The notes: a model not told the origin generated them from the letters alone. Positions 24,714 to 34,312 are shown, counted from the first letter of the stretch. The stretch is DNA of 64,000 nt from Lachnoclostridium sp. (GCA_021770065.1 JAETRR010000008.1:1-64000), one strand, 5' to 3'. Translations and numbers: made by a program.

Positions 24714-25753
24714 GATCTTTCCTCCCATTCCGCCAATTCATTGCGGATATAATCTAATGACAGCAGCTTTTGTTTTACCTGCTCCACCGTTAACAGCTCT
24801 GTATTGTTAGAATTAAACTCTGTCAGCAAATTGCGTCCGGTATCGCCATTCTTAAAATATTTATCATAGTTTAAGTCTCTCTTGTCCGCCGGAACACGGT
24901 AGAAATCCCCCAGGTCAACTGCATGTGCACATTCTTCGTTTGTCAACAGCGTCTCATACATTTTTTCTCCGTGGCGGATACCGATTACTTTCATCTCACA
25001 TTCGGAATGAAACAGTTCTTTTACTGCCTGCGCAAGAATTCCTATTGTACATGCCGGTGCTTTTTGAACCATTATGTCTCCCGATTCTGCATTCTGGAAT
25101 GCAAAAACCACTAATTCTACAGCTTCCTCTAAGCTCATAATAAATCTGGTCATTGATGGTTCTGTTATAGTCAGTGGCTTCCCATCCTTCAGCTGATTGA
25201 TAAACAACGGAATTACGGAACCGCGGGAACACATTACATTTCCATAGCGTGTACAGCAAATAGCCGTTTTCTCCGGTGCTACGGTACGTGCTTTTGCCAC
25301 AATTACCTTTTCCATCATGGCCTTGCTGGTTCCCATAGCATTCACCGGATAGGCCGCTTTATCTGTTGATAAGCAGATTACTTTTTTTACTCCCATTTCG
25401 ATAGCTGCAGACAAAACATTTTCAGTACCCAGTACATTTGTCTTCACCGCCTCTACCGGGAAAAATTCGCACGACGGAACCTGTTTTAATGCTGCCGCAT
25501 GAAAAATATAATCCACTTCATGCATAGCATTACGCACACTTTGAATGTCGCGCACATCACCGATATAAAACTTCAGCTTATCACTATATTCCGGATATTC
25601 TTTCTGATAAAAATGCCGCATGTCATCCTGTTTCAATTCGTCACGGGAAAATATGCGGATCTCTTGAATATCAGTCTTTAAGAAACGATTTAGAACGGCA
25701 TTTCCAAAGGAGCCTGTCCCTCCTGTAATTAAAAGCGTCTTCCCTCGAAACAT
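24710..25753 (-). CDS. capE: UDP-GlcNAc 4,6-dehydratase/5-epimerase CapE/WbjB/FnlA
   Basis: An SDR enzyme of about 347 residues with the Rossmann motif TGGTGSFG at its N-terminus and the catalytic stretch CLSTDKAAYPVNAMGTSKAM. This has the Met-for-Tyr replacement in the YxxxK position that is typical of CapE/FlaA1-type dehydratases. It makes the 4-keto-6-deoxy intermediate that CapF and CapG turn into UDP-L-FucNAc. The ATG at 25753 (MFRGKTLLITGG) is preferred over 25783 because AGAGG precedes it and it fits homologues. Overlaps capF by 4 nt. Confidence 0.85.
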   Translation of the reverse strand: MFRGKTLLITGGTGSFGNAVLNRFLKTDIQEIRIFSRDELKQDDMRHFYQKEYPEYSDKLKFYIGDVRDIQSVRNAMHEVDYIFHAAALKQVPSCEFFPVEAVKTNVLGTENVLSAAIEMGVKKVICLSTDKAAYPVNAMGTSKAMMEKVIVAKARTVAPEKTAICCTRYGNVMCSRGSVIPLFINQLKDGKPLTITEPSMTRFIMSLEEAVELVVFAFQNAESGDIMVQKAPACTIGILAQAVKELFHSECEMKVIGIRHGEKMYETLLTNEECAHAVDLGDFYRVPADKRDLNYDKYFKNGDTGRNLLTEFNSNNTELLTVEQVKQKLLSLDYIRNELAEWEERS

Positions 25754-25823
25754 ACAAAACCTCTCTTCCCAGATTGTGTGCAAAATATACGCCTCTCATA
25801 TATACGAGGTTATTCCAGAGTTC

Positions 25824-26561
25824 TTATAATTTTTCAGAAAACTCGACTTCCTTAAAATAAAGTCTGTTTCCTGCATGATCTTCTACATAAAGATTAGGAT
25901 ATGGATCAGTCAATGCACGCACTAAATTGTACACATCCCTTAAATCCATGTTACTCAGCAATTCCCAGGTTACTTTGCTGTCTTCCGGTTTTCTTCTTTC
26001 ATAATAGCTCCCTTCCTCTAATTTTTGCGGTACAGGAGTCAGATTATAAAAATTATCAAAAAAATACTTTAATAGTTTTACAGAGCTGTCCTTGAGATGT
26101 TCAAAAATTACTTTCATAGTATTCCCTGTCATATCCCATTCTTCTTTTGCCCAAATGTCTCCAACATCCACACCATTTTCTGAAATAGTCATTAGAGAAA
26201 TTTTTGTCGTCTCCATGCCTTTAATGATTTGATGCTGGATGGGACTTCCTCCTCTGAACATAGGTAAATCAGATGGATGAATTCCTACACATAAAAAACG
26301 TTTTAATATGTCTTCTGTAATAATCCAGCTCCACCCCAGCAAAACAATGCAGTCTACATACCCGTCTTTATATGAAAGAACCTTTTTTTGATACTCTTCC
26401 CTGCTTTCAATAAGGTCTGCAACTTCTATTCTGCAAATCTCACAAACTTCTTTTATTGCTGTAAGTGCCCATGAACGATACCCCAGAAATGTAACTCTGA
26501 TTTTTTTACTGCTCTTTCTTTTTATATCGAACTCTTTCAATATATAAACATCCTTTCTCAT
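25824..26561 (-). CDS. Formyltransferase-fold sugar N-formyltransferase (predicted)
   Basis: A 245-residue protein of the methionyl-tRNA formyltransferase fold. It keeps the core GIHPSDLPMFRGGSPIQ and the GVDVGDIW segment, so the catalytic His and Asp of the family are present, while the usual Asn before HxSxLP is Gly. Such proteins in polysaccharide loci formylate UDP-linked 4-amino or 3-amino sugars with 10-formyl-THF. It overlaps the previous formyltransferase-like gene by 56 bp, so the exact start is unsure; a TTG start 8 codons downstream of 26561 is possible. Together with its neighbour it may act as a heterodimer. Confidence 0.65.
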   Translation of the reverse strand: MRKDVYILKEFDIKRKSSKKIRVTFLGYRSWALTAIKEVCEICRIEVADLIESREEYQKKVLSYKDGYVDCIVLLGWSWIITEDILKRFLCVGIHPSDLPMFRGGSPIQHQIIKGMETTKISLMTISENGVDVGDIWAKEEWDMTGNTMKVIFEHLKDSSVKLLKYFFDNFYNLTPVPQKLEEGSYYERRKPEDSKVTWELLSNMDLRDVYNLVRALTDPYPNLYVEDHAGNRLYFKEVEFSEKL

Positions 26562-27195
26562 CCTCTATATATCCATTGGGATATGGCGCTTCTAAACATC
26601 TAAAAAAATTATATAACTCTTCCGTGTTCATATTTGCCACATCCTCTTTACTCAGACAGCTGTCTTCCGGCTTCCTTTTTGGACGGATAATATCCTCTTC
26701 CGGCCAGCTCTTCCAAACATTATTCGGATACTCATCTAAGTATTGATTGAACAGAACCTTACTTGTAGCTGTCAGCTGCTCACAAATATCTGACATATTG
26801 CCTGAAAGATCTAACACCACCTCATTTGCATATAACCGGTTGTGCGTGTGTGCCCTTTTCGACTTCTCATCATAAGTAAAGCTGAAAATTCTATGCTTCG
26901 TATATTTTATCCCGTCTAAAATCTGCAATTGAATTGGTGTGCCATAAGAATATCTATCCAGTTCTGCACAATGAACTCCTATAGCAGTAATTCTGGAAAC
27001 AATTTCTTCACCAAGCTCCTCACTTAATCCGCAAGTCAGCAACAAATCAAAGTCTTCCAAAGGAAGGTCGAGTACCTGTTCCCTCTTCTTACAAAGAACA
27101 GCTTTTTCTACCCTCGTATGACGTTCAACTGTTTCAAATACATCAATCCCCCACTGGCGGTATGCCCAAAAAATTACTTTCATTATTTTTATCAT
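26506..27195 (-). CDS. Degenerate formyltransferase-like protein
   Basis: A 229-residue relative of the next gene. It keeps GVHCAELDRYSYGTPIQ, so the fold and one His are visible, but the segment that should hold the catalytic Asp (GVDVGDI in the neighbour) reads AHTHNRLYANEVV. The C-terminal parts of both proteins match (KPEDS, then EAPYPNGYIED against TDPYPNLYVED). It is probably a non-catalytic paralogue. The second ATG (27183) may be the real start, since AAAGGA abuts the first one. Confidence 0.55.
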   Translation of the reverse strand: MIKIMKVIFWAYRQWGIDVFETVERHTRVEKAVLCKKREQVLDLPLEDFDLLLTCGLSEELGEEIVSRITAIGVHCAELDRYSYGTPIQLQILDGIKYTKHRIFSFTYDEKSKRAHTHNRLYANEVVLDLSGNMSDICEQLTATSKVLFNQYLDEYPNNVWKSWPEEDIIRPKRKPEDSCLSKEDVANMNTEELYNFFRCLEAPYPNGYIEDEKGCLYIERVRYKKKEQ

Positions 27196-27245
27196 TCCTT
27201 TCGCTTAACTCAAATCATCTGTATAATAAATATAATTTTTACTCT

Positions 27246-27371
27246 CTATTTTCTTAGTAAAACCTGGACGTTTCTGTAAAGCCGGAAATCAAATTCTCTT
27301 ACATAATCATAAATAACATCTCCTTCTAAATAAATCAATTTGAATCTCTTACGGCGGTAAAGCCTTTTCAT
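27246..27371 (-). CDS. Possible 41-residue basic protein
   Basis: A short frame (MKRLYRRKRFKLIYLEGDVI...) that fills most of the gap between the aminotransferase-like gene and the formyltransferase-like pair. AGGAG lies 14 nt upstream, within the end of the preceding gene, which is too far for a good site. No family is recognised; it may be chance or a fragment. Confidence 0.25.
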   Translation of the reverse strand: MKRLYRRKRFKLIYLEGDVIYDYVREFDFRLYRNVQVLLRK

Positions 27372-27380
27372 GGCTTTTTA

Positions 27381-28436
27381 TTACTCTCCTATCCACCATC
27401 CGCAAGGCAGAGCCACAAAATGCTTATAAAATTCCTGTACACCTGGCAATGTTTCCTCTTTTCCAAACACAGAATAAACATTATTGTTTAGATGCACTCC
27501 CGATGCATACCATCCCTTTTCCCTATAGTCCTGGATACATTTTCTCTTATCCGGCGCCAATATTCCAAACACCCAATAATTAGGATTGATTTCCCTTCGC
27601 TGCAATATCTTGATATCCTCTTTCTCTTCTAATTCCTTTTTCCATACCGCAGCCTGCTGACGCTGAGCTTTTAAAATTCTCTTTATGGAGCCCATCTGTT
27701 GTAAACCAATATAAGCGTTTACATCGCTCATGGTCGCGCTATATCCGGTTAGTGTAATATCACACTCTGCATTAATCTCTCCCAGATCATCCCGGAAATT
27801 TTTTCTGTCAATTCCACAATCACGAATTAATTCTGCTTTTCTGTACAGTTTCGGATCTTTTATAATAATAGCTCCGCCGTCCACCGTATTAGGAATCCTT
27901 ACTGCATTGAAAGAAAAAATGGTAATATCCGTTCCACAATTTCCAATCTTTCTGCCCTTATATTCACTTCCAAAACACTCTATTCCATCATCAATAACCG
28001 GAATACCATATTCCTTTCCAATTGCATTAATTTCATCTATATATCCCGGATAACCACAAAAATGATTGTGTATAATTGCTTTTGTATTTACATGAATCTT
28101 TTTTCTGACACTGTCAGGATTTAATGTCCCTGTATATGGATCAATATCAGCCCAGCGGACCTTGATACCCTGTGACGCAAAAGGCTGTGTTGATGCCAGG
28201 CATGCCATAGGGGATGCAATCACTTCATCAGACGGATGTATTTCCAGCAATGAAATTGCAACTGAAATTGCCATATGAAAAGAATTTGCTGCCAAGACAT
28301 ATGCATCCTCCCCAAAAAACCTTTCAAGGCTCCTTTCAAAAGCTTTTGCGTATTTTCCATATGCCAATTGACCAGAATGTAAAATGTCATCCAGTTCGGG
28401 TAATGGCGGCATGTGCGGTTTATATAATGGAATCAT
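27381..28436 (-). CDS. DegT/DnrJ-family aminotransferase homologue with Lys-to-Arg change
   Basis: A 351-residue member of the DegT/DnrJ/EryC1/StrS PLP family (fold type I). The segment FSFNAVRIPNTVDGGAI aligns without gaps to FSFQAIKHMTTVDGGAL of the neighbour at 31040, and puts Arg where the PLP-binding Lys belongs. IDDGIECFGSEYKG keeps the PLP-contacting Asp. With an AGG codon in place of AAG a single base separates it from a normal enzyme. It may be inactive, do PLP-independent chemistry, or carry a recent mutation. It overlaps wecB as ATGA and precedes the formyltransferase pair, where an amino-sugar-forming enzyme is expected. Confidence 0.75.
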   Translation of the reverse strand: MIPLYKPHMPPLPELDDILHSGQLAYGKYAKAFERSLERFFGEDAYVLAANSFHMAISVAISLLEIHPSDEVIASPMACLASTQPFASQGIKVRWADIDPYTGTLNPDSVRKKIHVNTKAIIHNHFCGYPGYIDEINAIGKEYGIPVIDDGIECFGSEYKGRKIGNCGTDITIFSFNAVRIPNTVDGGAIIIKDPKLYRKAELIRDCGIDRKNFRDDLGEINAECDITLTGYSATMSDVNAYIGLQQMGSIKRILKAQRQQAAVWKKELEEKEDIKILQRREINPNYWVFGILAPDKRKCIQDYREKGWYASGVHLNNNVYSVFGKEETLPGVQEFYKHFVALPCGWWIGE

Positions 28437-29536
28437 AGTGAAACTCCTTTCAATAAAATATCTGCTATTCTTTCACATGCATGACCGTCTCCATATGGAT
28501 TTGACGCTTTACTCATTTTTTCATATTCTTCCTTGCTTTCTATCAGTGTTTTAAAAGCTGTATATATTTTTGCTTCATCCGTACCAACCAGCTGCAATGT
28601 TCCTGCCGCTACTCCTTCCGGCCGTTCTGTTGTATCACGCATCACCAAAACGGGCTTTCCTAAAGACGGCGCCTCTTCTTGAATTCCTCCGCTGTCTGTT
28701 AATACAAGATAACTTCTCTCTAAAAAATTATGAAAATCCAATACATCCAGAGGCTCAATTATTTTAATTTTCTCATCCCCTCCCAAAATTGAATTCGCTG
28801 TTTCTCTCACCAGCGGATTCATATGAATCGGATAAATTGCCTTTATATCTGATGTTTCGTCTACAATCCTCCGGATTGCACGAAACATATTTTCCATGGG
28901 TTTACCCAGATTTTCCCTCCTATGAGCCGTAATCAAAATAAGACGGCTGTCACCGGCCCATTCCAGGTACTCATGAAAATAGTTTTTCTTTACTGTTGTT
29001 CTAAGCGCATCTATTGCCGTATTTCCCGTCACAAAAATATTTTCTTCCTTTTTTCCTTCCTTGAGCAGATTCTGTCTGGCTGTCTCCGTTGGTGCAAAAT
29101 GATATCTTGCAACAATTGAAACTGCCTGCCGGTTAAATTCTTCCGGAAACGGTGACCGCAGGTTGTATGTGCGCAGTCCGGCTTCCACGTGTCCCACTGC
29201 AATATCCATATAAAAACATGCCAGCGCCGTAACAAATGTTGTGGATGTATCTCCATGTACCAATACAACATCCGGCTTTTCTCTTTCCAGAACAGTTTTT
29301 ATTTTTTCCAGTATATTCTGAGTAACATCAAACAGCGTCTGGCCTGCCTTCATAATATCTAAATCATAATCCGGAACAACCTGAAATATTTCCAATACCT
29401 GACGCAGCATTTCTCTGTGCTGCCCTGTCACACAAACCACTGTTTCCACATTTTTTCTTTTCTTTAATTCATTTACTAATGGACACATTTTAATGGCTTC
29501 CGGCCTTGTTCCAAAGATCAACATAATCTTTTTCAT
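28433..29536 (-). CDS. wecB: UDP-N-acetylglucosamine 2-epimerase, non-hydrolysing
   Basis: A 367-residue GT-B-fold epimerase with FGTRPEAIKMCPLV at the N-terminus, VHGDTSTTF, HVEAGLRTYN, PFPEEFNRQ and a C-terminal SGGIQEEAPSLGKPVL. This is the full WecB/MnaA signature; it converts UDP-GlcNAc to UDP-ManNAc. With the WecC-type dehydrogenase in the same locus it gives UDP-ManNAcA for the polysaccharide. Ribosome binding site GGGAAAGAAG upstream. Confidence 0.9.
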   Translation of the reverse strand: MKKIMLIFGTRPEAIKMCPLVNELKKRKNVETVVCVTGQHREMLRQVLEIFQVVPDYDLDIMKAGQTLFDVTQNILEKIKTVLEREKPDVVLVHGDTSTTFVTALACFYMDIAVGHVEAGLRTYNLRSPFPEEFNRQAVSIVARYHFAPTETARQNLLKEGKKEENIFVTGNTAIDALRTTVKKNYFHEYLEWAGDSRLILITAHRRENLGKPMENMFRAIRRIVDETSDIKAIYPIHMNPLVRETANSILGGDEKIKIIEPLDVLDFHNFLERSYLVLTDSGGIQEEAPSLGKPVLVMRDTTERPEGVAAGTLQLVGTDEAKIYTAFKTLIESKEEYEKMSKASNPYGDGHACERIADILLKGVSL

Positions 29537-29543
29537 TTGAATT

Positions 29544-31010
29544 CTATCTTCTTTCCCGTCTTTTCTTTAAATAACCAGACCCCATTCCCCAAATATAAAA
29601 ATAATTTTTATTTTTACATACCAGAGACATTAATATATAGCTTCCTCCCCCTGTAAATAATTGAAGCAGAAAAATAAGACCTGTATCCAGCTTTACTTTT
29701 CCTATGCCAATCACTGCACATCCCATAATAAAAGACATAAAAAAAGAAGCCTCTATGTCTTCTAACTGTTCCCTGTACTGATAACTGAAAATTTTCTTAT
29801 TTGCCGGAATGTTTACTACCGTTGAAACAATTTCAGCCCCCAGACTTCCAATTATAATTGCCAATACACTATGAAAAGCAAATACAGTAATTAATAATAT
29901 TATAATCCCAAACACTTTCTTAATTACTTCCAGCTTTAAATACAAATCACTCTTCCCTAACGCCTTCATTGCCTGCAAGCTGGCCGTCTGAATCGGCTGC
30001 AATAAATAAACCAGACACATAATTCTTAAATAAGGAACGCAGGGCATCCATTTAGAAGTAAGAACAATTTCTACAAATGTGTCCGCTACCGCTGCAAATC
30101 CAATTAAAATCGGCGATAATATATAGGAGCCAACACTGATTGCTCTTCTGGTTATTTGTTTTACTCTTTCTAAATCGTCCTGGCTTTCTGCTATTGCCGG
30201 AAATAGAACCTTTGATATAGAAGTATTTACATTTGTAGAAATCAAGCTCGGAAACTGTCTCCCTTTATTACTGTAAGCTAAATCCTCAGAAGAAAATTTC
30301 TTACCGATAATTAAATCCTGTATATCACCATATATTGTAATCATCAAAGAAGTTGCAAGTATCTTCCATCCATATGCCAGCAGTCCCTTCAGCCGCCCGA
30401 CTGAAAACATTCTTCCCGGTCTCCAGCGAACGGTCTTCCACAATATCACAGTATCTATCAAAGAATTTGTTAAATATTGTGCAACTAATGCCCAGACTCC
30501 GCATCCTTGATATGCTGACAAAATTCCTACAACAGCCGAAAAAACTGTTCCCCCTAAAGTAGCAAAAAAGAACTTCTTAAATTCCATTTTTTTTGATACA
30601 TACGCCTGTTGTACAGAATTAATTCCGGCTATAGGGATACGCAGCGCCATAATCTGCAAAACCGGCTTCAGCACTTTCATTCCATAAAATCCTGAAATGG
30701 GCTTTGCTAAAACAAATATAATGGTATAAATTATTATAGAAAACACAATATTAAAATAGAAAACGGATGAAAAATCCAATTGATCCGCATCTTTTTTCTG
30801 AATCAGTGCATTTCCAAGTCCTCCTACCACAAAAGTATCTGCTATCCCAATAAAAATAGTGACAATTGAAATGACCCCATACTCTTCCGGCAAAACCATC
30901 CGAGCCAAAATAATCGTCACAATGAGACTGACAAACTGGGCTGCCATTCGCTCCGCATAAGTCCATGCTAATCCGCCTATAACCTTTTTTCTGATATTTT
31001 TATTGTCCAT
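29544..31010 (-). CDS. wzx: Polysaccharide flippase, Wzx-like (MOP superfamily)
   Basis: About 488 residues with roughly 12-14 hydrophobic helices and the typical N-terminal segment GGLAWTYAERMAAQFVSLI followed by LARMVLPEEYGVISI, which marks the MOP/polysaccharide-transport family. It should flip undecaprenyl-linked repeat units across the membrane for Wzy polymerisation. I chose the ATG at 31010; an in-frame GTG five codons earlier is possible. Lies between the aminotransferase gene and wecB. Confidence 0.85.
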   Translation of the reverse strand: MDNKNIRKKVIGGLAWTYAERMAAQFVSLIVTIILARMVLPEEYGVISIVTIFIGIADTFVVGGLGNALIQKKDADQLDFSSVFYFNIVFSIIIYTIIFVLAKPISGFYGMKVLKPVLQIMALRIPIAGINSVQQAYVSKKMEFKKFFFATLGGTVFSAVVGILSAYQGCGVWALVAQYLTNSLIDTVILWKTVRWRPGRMFSVGRLKGLLAYGWKILATSLMITIYGDIQDLIIGKKFSSEDLAYSNKGRQFPSLISTNVNTSISKVLFPAIAESQDDLERVKQITRRAISVGSYILSPILIGFAAVADTFVEIVLTSKWMPCVPYLRIMCLVYLLQPIQTASLQAMKALGKSDLYLKLEVIKKVFGIIILLITVFAFHSVLAIIIGSLGAEIVSTVVNIPANKKIFSYQYREQLEDIEASFFMSFIMGCAVIGIGKVKLDTGLIFLLQLFTGGGSYILMSLVCKNKNYFYIWGMGSGYLKKRRERR

Positions 31011-31039
31011 ATATTCCAAATCCACTTAGCAGTATGATT

Positions 31040-32137
31040 TTACCACCCTCCTTTTATAACATCTGCAATTCTCTCCCGCTCTTCTTCATCTACCCACCAT
31101 CCGCAGGGTATATGAACAAATTCCTCATAAAATCTGTCCAGACCAGGCAATTCGCAGCGTGATGATTCAAATACGCTGTGCGTATCGCTTCTATGATGTA
31201 AAGGGGATGCTGCAATTCCTTTATCCTCCAATGCTTTCATAAACTCTTCCCTCTGCTCAACTTTTAATGTATACAGCCAATAAGAAGGCTCTGTATATTT
31301 GTAATATGGGATTAAAGTAATCCCCGGTATCCCCTTTAGTTTTTCATCATAGTATTTACCATTTTCTATATGTTTTCCAATGATCGTTTCCATGTGCTTC
31401 AACTGAACCTTCCCCATCGCCGCAGTTACATTATTCATTCCATATTTGTAACCAGGACGTTTAATATCATTCTTTAACCTGCTGACAGACTTGTCCAGCC
31501 CAAACCATCTGAGTTTTCTTGCTTCTTTACACTCATTTACATTTTTTAGGCACAACGCTCCCCCGTCTACCGTTGTCATATGCTTTATCGCTTGAAAAGA
31601 AAAACATGTATAAGGTGAGTAAGAGCCTGTCATTTTTCCTCTATACTTACTTCCTAAAGCATGTGCTGCATCTTCTATAATCGGAATATGATACTCCTCT
31701 GAAATCTTATGAAACGCATCTAAATCGCATACCATCCCCGCATAGTGAACCAGCATAATTGCCTTCGTCTTTTCCGTTATTTTACTCCGGACATCCTCTG
31801 GGGACAGAAGTCCTGTATTCGTATCTACATCCCCCCAGACAACCTTTGCCCCAGTTAATGCAATTGTTGTATTTGTCGGCTCAGCAGTCATTGCTGTACT
31901 GATTACTTCATCTCCTCTGCCTGTACCAATAAGCTCCAGAGCAATATGCAGTGCTGCCGTCCCCGAATTTAAACACAACGTTAAAGGATTTTGTATAAAG
32001 TTTCCCAACTGCTCCTCAAATTGATAAACTTCCTCCCCCTCTGCAATATACCCACTGTATAATATTCTTTCTAATTCTTTCATCAGCTCCTCTTTAGGAG
32101 CAATATATGGTTTTACCAATGGTGTCAAGACTTTCAT
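31040..32137 (-). CDS. DegT/DnrJ/EryC1/StrS sugar aminotransferase
   Basis: About 365 residues; a complete PLP-dependent sugar aminotransferase with NSGTAALHIAL, IIEDAAHALGSKYRG and the PLP Lys in FSFQAIKHMTTVDGGAL. It would transfer an amino group to a keto-sugar nucleotide. The ATG at 32137 (MKVLTPLVKPY) is preferred since it matches the family N-terminus and avoids overlap with wecC; the longest frame begins 21 codons earlier. Which amino sugar it makes is not clear. Confidence 0.8.
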   Translation of the reverse strand: MKVLTPLVKPYIAPKEELMKELERILYSGYIAEGEEVYQFEEQLGNFIQNPLTLCLNSGTAALHIALELIGTGRGDEVISTAMTAEPTNTTIALTGAKVVWGDVDTNTGLLSPEDVRSKITEKTKAIMLVHYAGMVCDLDAFHKISEEYHIPIIEDAAHALGSKYRGKMTGSYSPYTCFSFQAIKHMTTVDGGALCLKNVNECKEARKLRWFGLDKSVSRLKNDIKRPGYKYGMNNVTAAMGKVQLKHMETIIGKHIENGKYYDEKLKGIPGITLIPYYKYTEPSYWLYTLKVEQREEFMKALEDKGIAASPLHHRSDTHSVFESSRCELPGLDRFYEEFVHIPCGWWVDEEERERIADVIKGGW

Positions 32138-32163
32138 ATCATCCATCTCTTCTTTCTTAAATG

Positions 32164-33387
32164 TCAAAGGTGGTATACCCCGTGTAAGCTGCAGATACAC
32201 CTAGTATCTAAAACAACTTTATCTGCCAGTTTATTCTCGTTATCCTTAATTTCATCATGCCCAACCATAATAACAACCAGTTTCACATCTGCCAGAAAAC
32301 TGTCTAAATCATGGTATTGATTATTAACCATATCAACAGTAATATATGGATCATAAACCTTTACCAAGCCTCCGGCCAGGTGCCGCTCCATACAATCGAG
32401 CATCTGTAATGTCGGACTTTCCCGCATATCATCTACATTCTCTTTATAGGTCAATCCATATAAGCCAACCTCGGAAACTCTCTTTATCCCATTCTCTTTC
32501 ATAATATCCGCAATTCGCTCTAATACGAATTCCGGCATACTGTCATTGATCTTCCGCGCTGCCAGAATTATATTTGCCAATCCCGGATAATCGCCTACCA
32601 GAAACCAGGGATCTACAGAAATACAATGTCCTCCGACTCCCGGTCCCGGCATCAAAATATTAACCCTTGGATGTTTATTTGCAATTTTTATTATTTCATA
32701 TACGTCCATATTATCGCTTCTGCAAATCTTAGCTAATTCATTCGCAAATGCAATATTGATATCCCGAAAAGTATTTTCTACAACTTTTGTCATCTCTGCC
32801 GAACGGATATCTGTAATCAGAATTTCTCCTCTGCAAAAAGATGCATATACCTTTTTTACTTTCTCTCCTATCTCGGGTTCATCACATCCTATTGTCCTAT
32901 TATTATGGATCAATTCATAAACCATATTTCCGGGGATAATTCTCTCCGGAGCATGTACAATGTGAATATCTTCTCCAATATTAAATCCTTTCTCAACTAA
33001 TATCGGCCGTACATATTTTCCAATCGTCCCTGGTGAAACCGTAGATTCAATCACTAATATACTGCCTTTATGACATACATTCATAATTTCTTTAACGGCG
33101 CTCACAACAAATTCTGCATCAATCTTCTTACTCTTTTTATCATAAGGTGTAGGCACAGATACAATATACATATCTGTTTCTGCATACGTATCAGAAAATT
33201 GTATTCCCCCTTCTATTGCTTCTTGAAACAATTGCTCTAACCCATCTTCTTTAAAGGTTATTTTCCCATGCTGTAATGTCTGAATTAATTCTTTGTTATA
33301 GTCTGTTCCAATAACCTCCACTCCATGAGATGCTAACATCAGTGCAGTGGGAAGTCCGATATAACCCAAACCTATTACATTAACCAT
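32164..33387 (-). CDS. wecC: UDP-N-acetyl-D-mannosamine dehydrogenase
   Basis: A 407-residue nucleotide-sugar 6-dehydrogenase: N-terminal NAD domain NVIGLGYIGLPTALMLA, central helical part with EMTKVVENTFRDINIAFANE, catalytic Cys in GPGVGGHCISVDPWFLV and a C-terminal UDP-binding part (YGLTYKENVDDMRESPT). The GGHCIxVDPWF form is typical of WecC, which oxidises UDP-ManNAc to UDP-ManNAcA. Overlaps the glycosyltransferase gene before it by 8 bp. Confidence 0.85.
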   Translation of the reverse strand: MVNVIGLGYIGLPTALMLASHGVEVIGTDYNKELIQTLQHGKITFKEDGLEQLFQEAIEGGIQFSDTYAETDMYIVSVPTPYDKKSKKIDAEFVVSAVKEIMNVCHKGSILVIESTVSPGTIGKYVRPILVEKGFNIGEDIHIVHAPERIIPGNMVYELIHNNRTIGCDEPEIGEKVKKVYASFCRGEILITDIRSAEMTKVVENTFRDINIAFANELAKICRSDNMDVYEIIKIANKHPRVNILMPGPGVGGHCISVDPWFLVGDYPGLANIILAARKINDSMPEFVLERIADIMKENGIKRVSEVGLYGLTYKENVDDMRESPTLQMLDCMERHLAGGLVKVYDPYITVDMVNNQYHDLDSFLADVKLVVIMVGHDEIKDNENKLADKVVLDTRCICSLHGVYHL

Positions 33388-34312
33388 CTATTTCTTCCTC
33401 CTGATACAATATCATATTATCCGGCAGTTCCATATTTCCACATAAGCCGTTTACTGCTCCTCGGATTGCATATTTTTCTGATTGTATACCGCGCTTCTTT
33501 ATCACTGAAACCACACCGCTTAGAATATTCCTGCCGACCAAATTTAAAAAAATCACCCAGGCACGCCATTTACTATAAAATTTGTGGCCCAAATATACTT
33601 TATTTCTAGCTATCAAATAGTAACTGTATGGAAGTCGTCTGTTCTGACCCGGCGGATTAATATGCTGATGCCAGACTACCGCATCAAAAATAATCATCAT
33701 TTTAAACCCCAGTTTTTTCGCACGGGTTCCGATATCAACTTCATCTGAATACATAAATAGTTTTTCATCCTGTAGTCCGACCCTTTCATAAAACTCTCGT
33801 TTGCCAAGATTCATCCCGCCTGACACAGAATCAACATATTTATTTTTCTTTTCTATCTCTGAATATTTTTTTCCTACTCCTGAAGGGTGCATATAAAAGC
33901 AGTAAGAAACAGTGGACCCTGCGTCTTCCACAATATCACTGTCTTTTGAAAGCATGACAGGCGTTACCATTCCTATCGCTTCTTCTTGAAATAGTGCTTC
34001 ATGTAATTTTCTTACGGATTCGCTTGTAAGCCTCATATCATTGCCTATGAGCATAATAGAATCGATCTTTTCATCAGACAAAGCAAGTTTAATTCCGTCA
34101 TTATATGCAGCCGTTAACCCTCCGTTCACTTTTCTTTCTATAAAAACTGCTTCCGGAAATGCATTTCTCACTTTACATAAAAAGCTTTCTTTGGAACCAT
34201 TGTCTACAATGATCAATTTGTATACTGCATCTTTATAATAAGAATAATTTTCTTTCCACTCTTCAAACTTATAATCATCATTATAACAAATAACAATAGC
34301 TGCAATTTTCAT
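33380..34312 (-). CDS. Family 2 glycosyltransferase
   Basis: A 310-residue GT-A glycosyltransferase with AAIVICYNDD, LIIVDNGS, VNGGLTAAYNDGI and MLIGNDMRL, so nucleotide-sugar binding and a metal-binding site (GND in place of DxD) can be seen. RhaB-like members of this family add a sugar to the lipid-linked repeat unit on the cytoplasmic side. The downstream EVDIGTRAKKLGF fits the family. The donor sugar is unknown. Overlaps its upstream neighbour by 4 nt. Confidence 0.8.
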   Translation of the reverse strand: MKIAAIVICYNDDYKFEEWKENYSYYKDAVYKLIIVDNGSKESFLCKVRNAFPEAVFIERKVNGGLTAAYNDGIKLALSDEKIDSIMLIGNDMRLTSESVRKLHEALFQEEAIGMVTPVMLSKDSDIVEDAGSTVSYCFYMHPSGVGKKYSEIEKKNKYVDSVSGGMNLGKREFYERVGLQDEKLFMYSDEVDIGTRAKKLGFKMMIIFDAVVWHQHINPPGQNRRLPYSYYLIARNKVYLGHKFYSKWRAWVIFLNLVGRNILSGVVSVIKKRGIQSEKYAIRGAVNGLCGNMELPDNMILYQEEEIDG

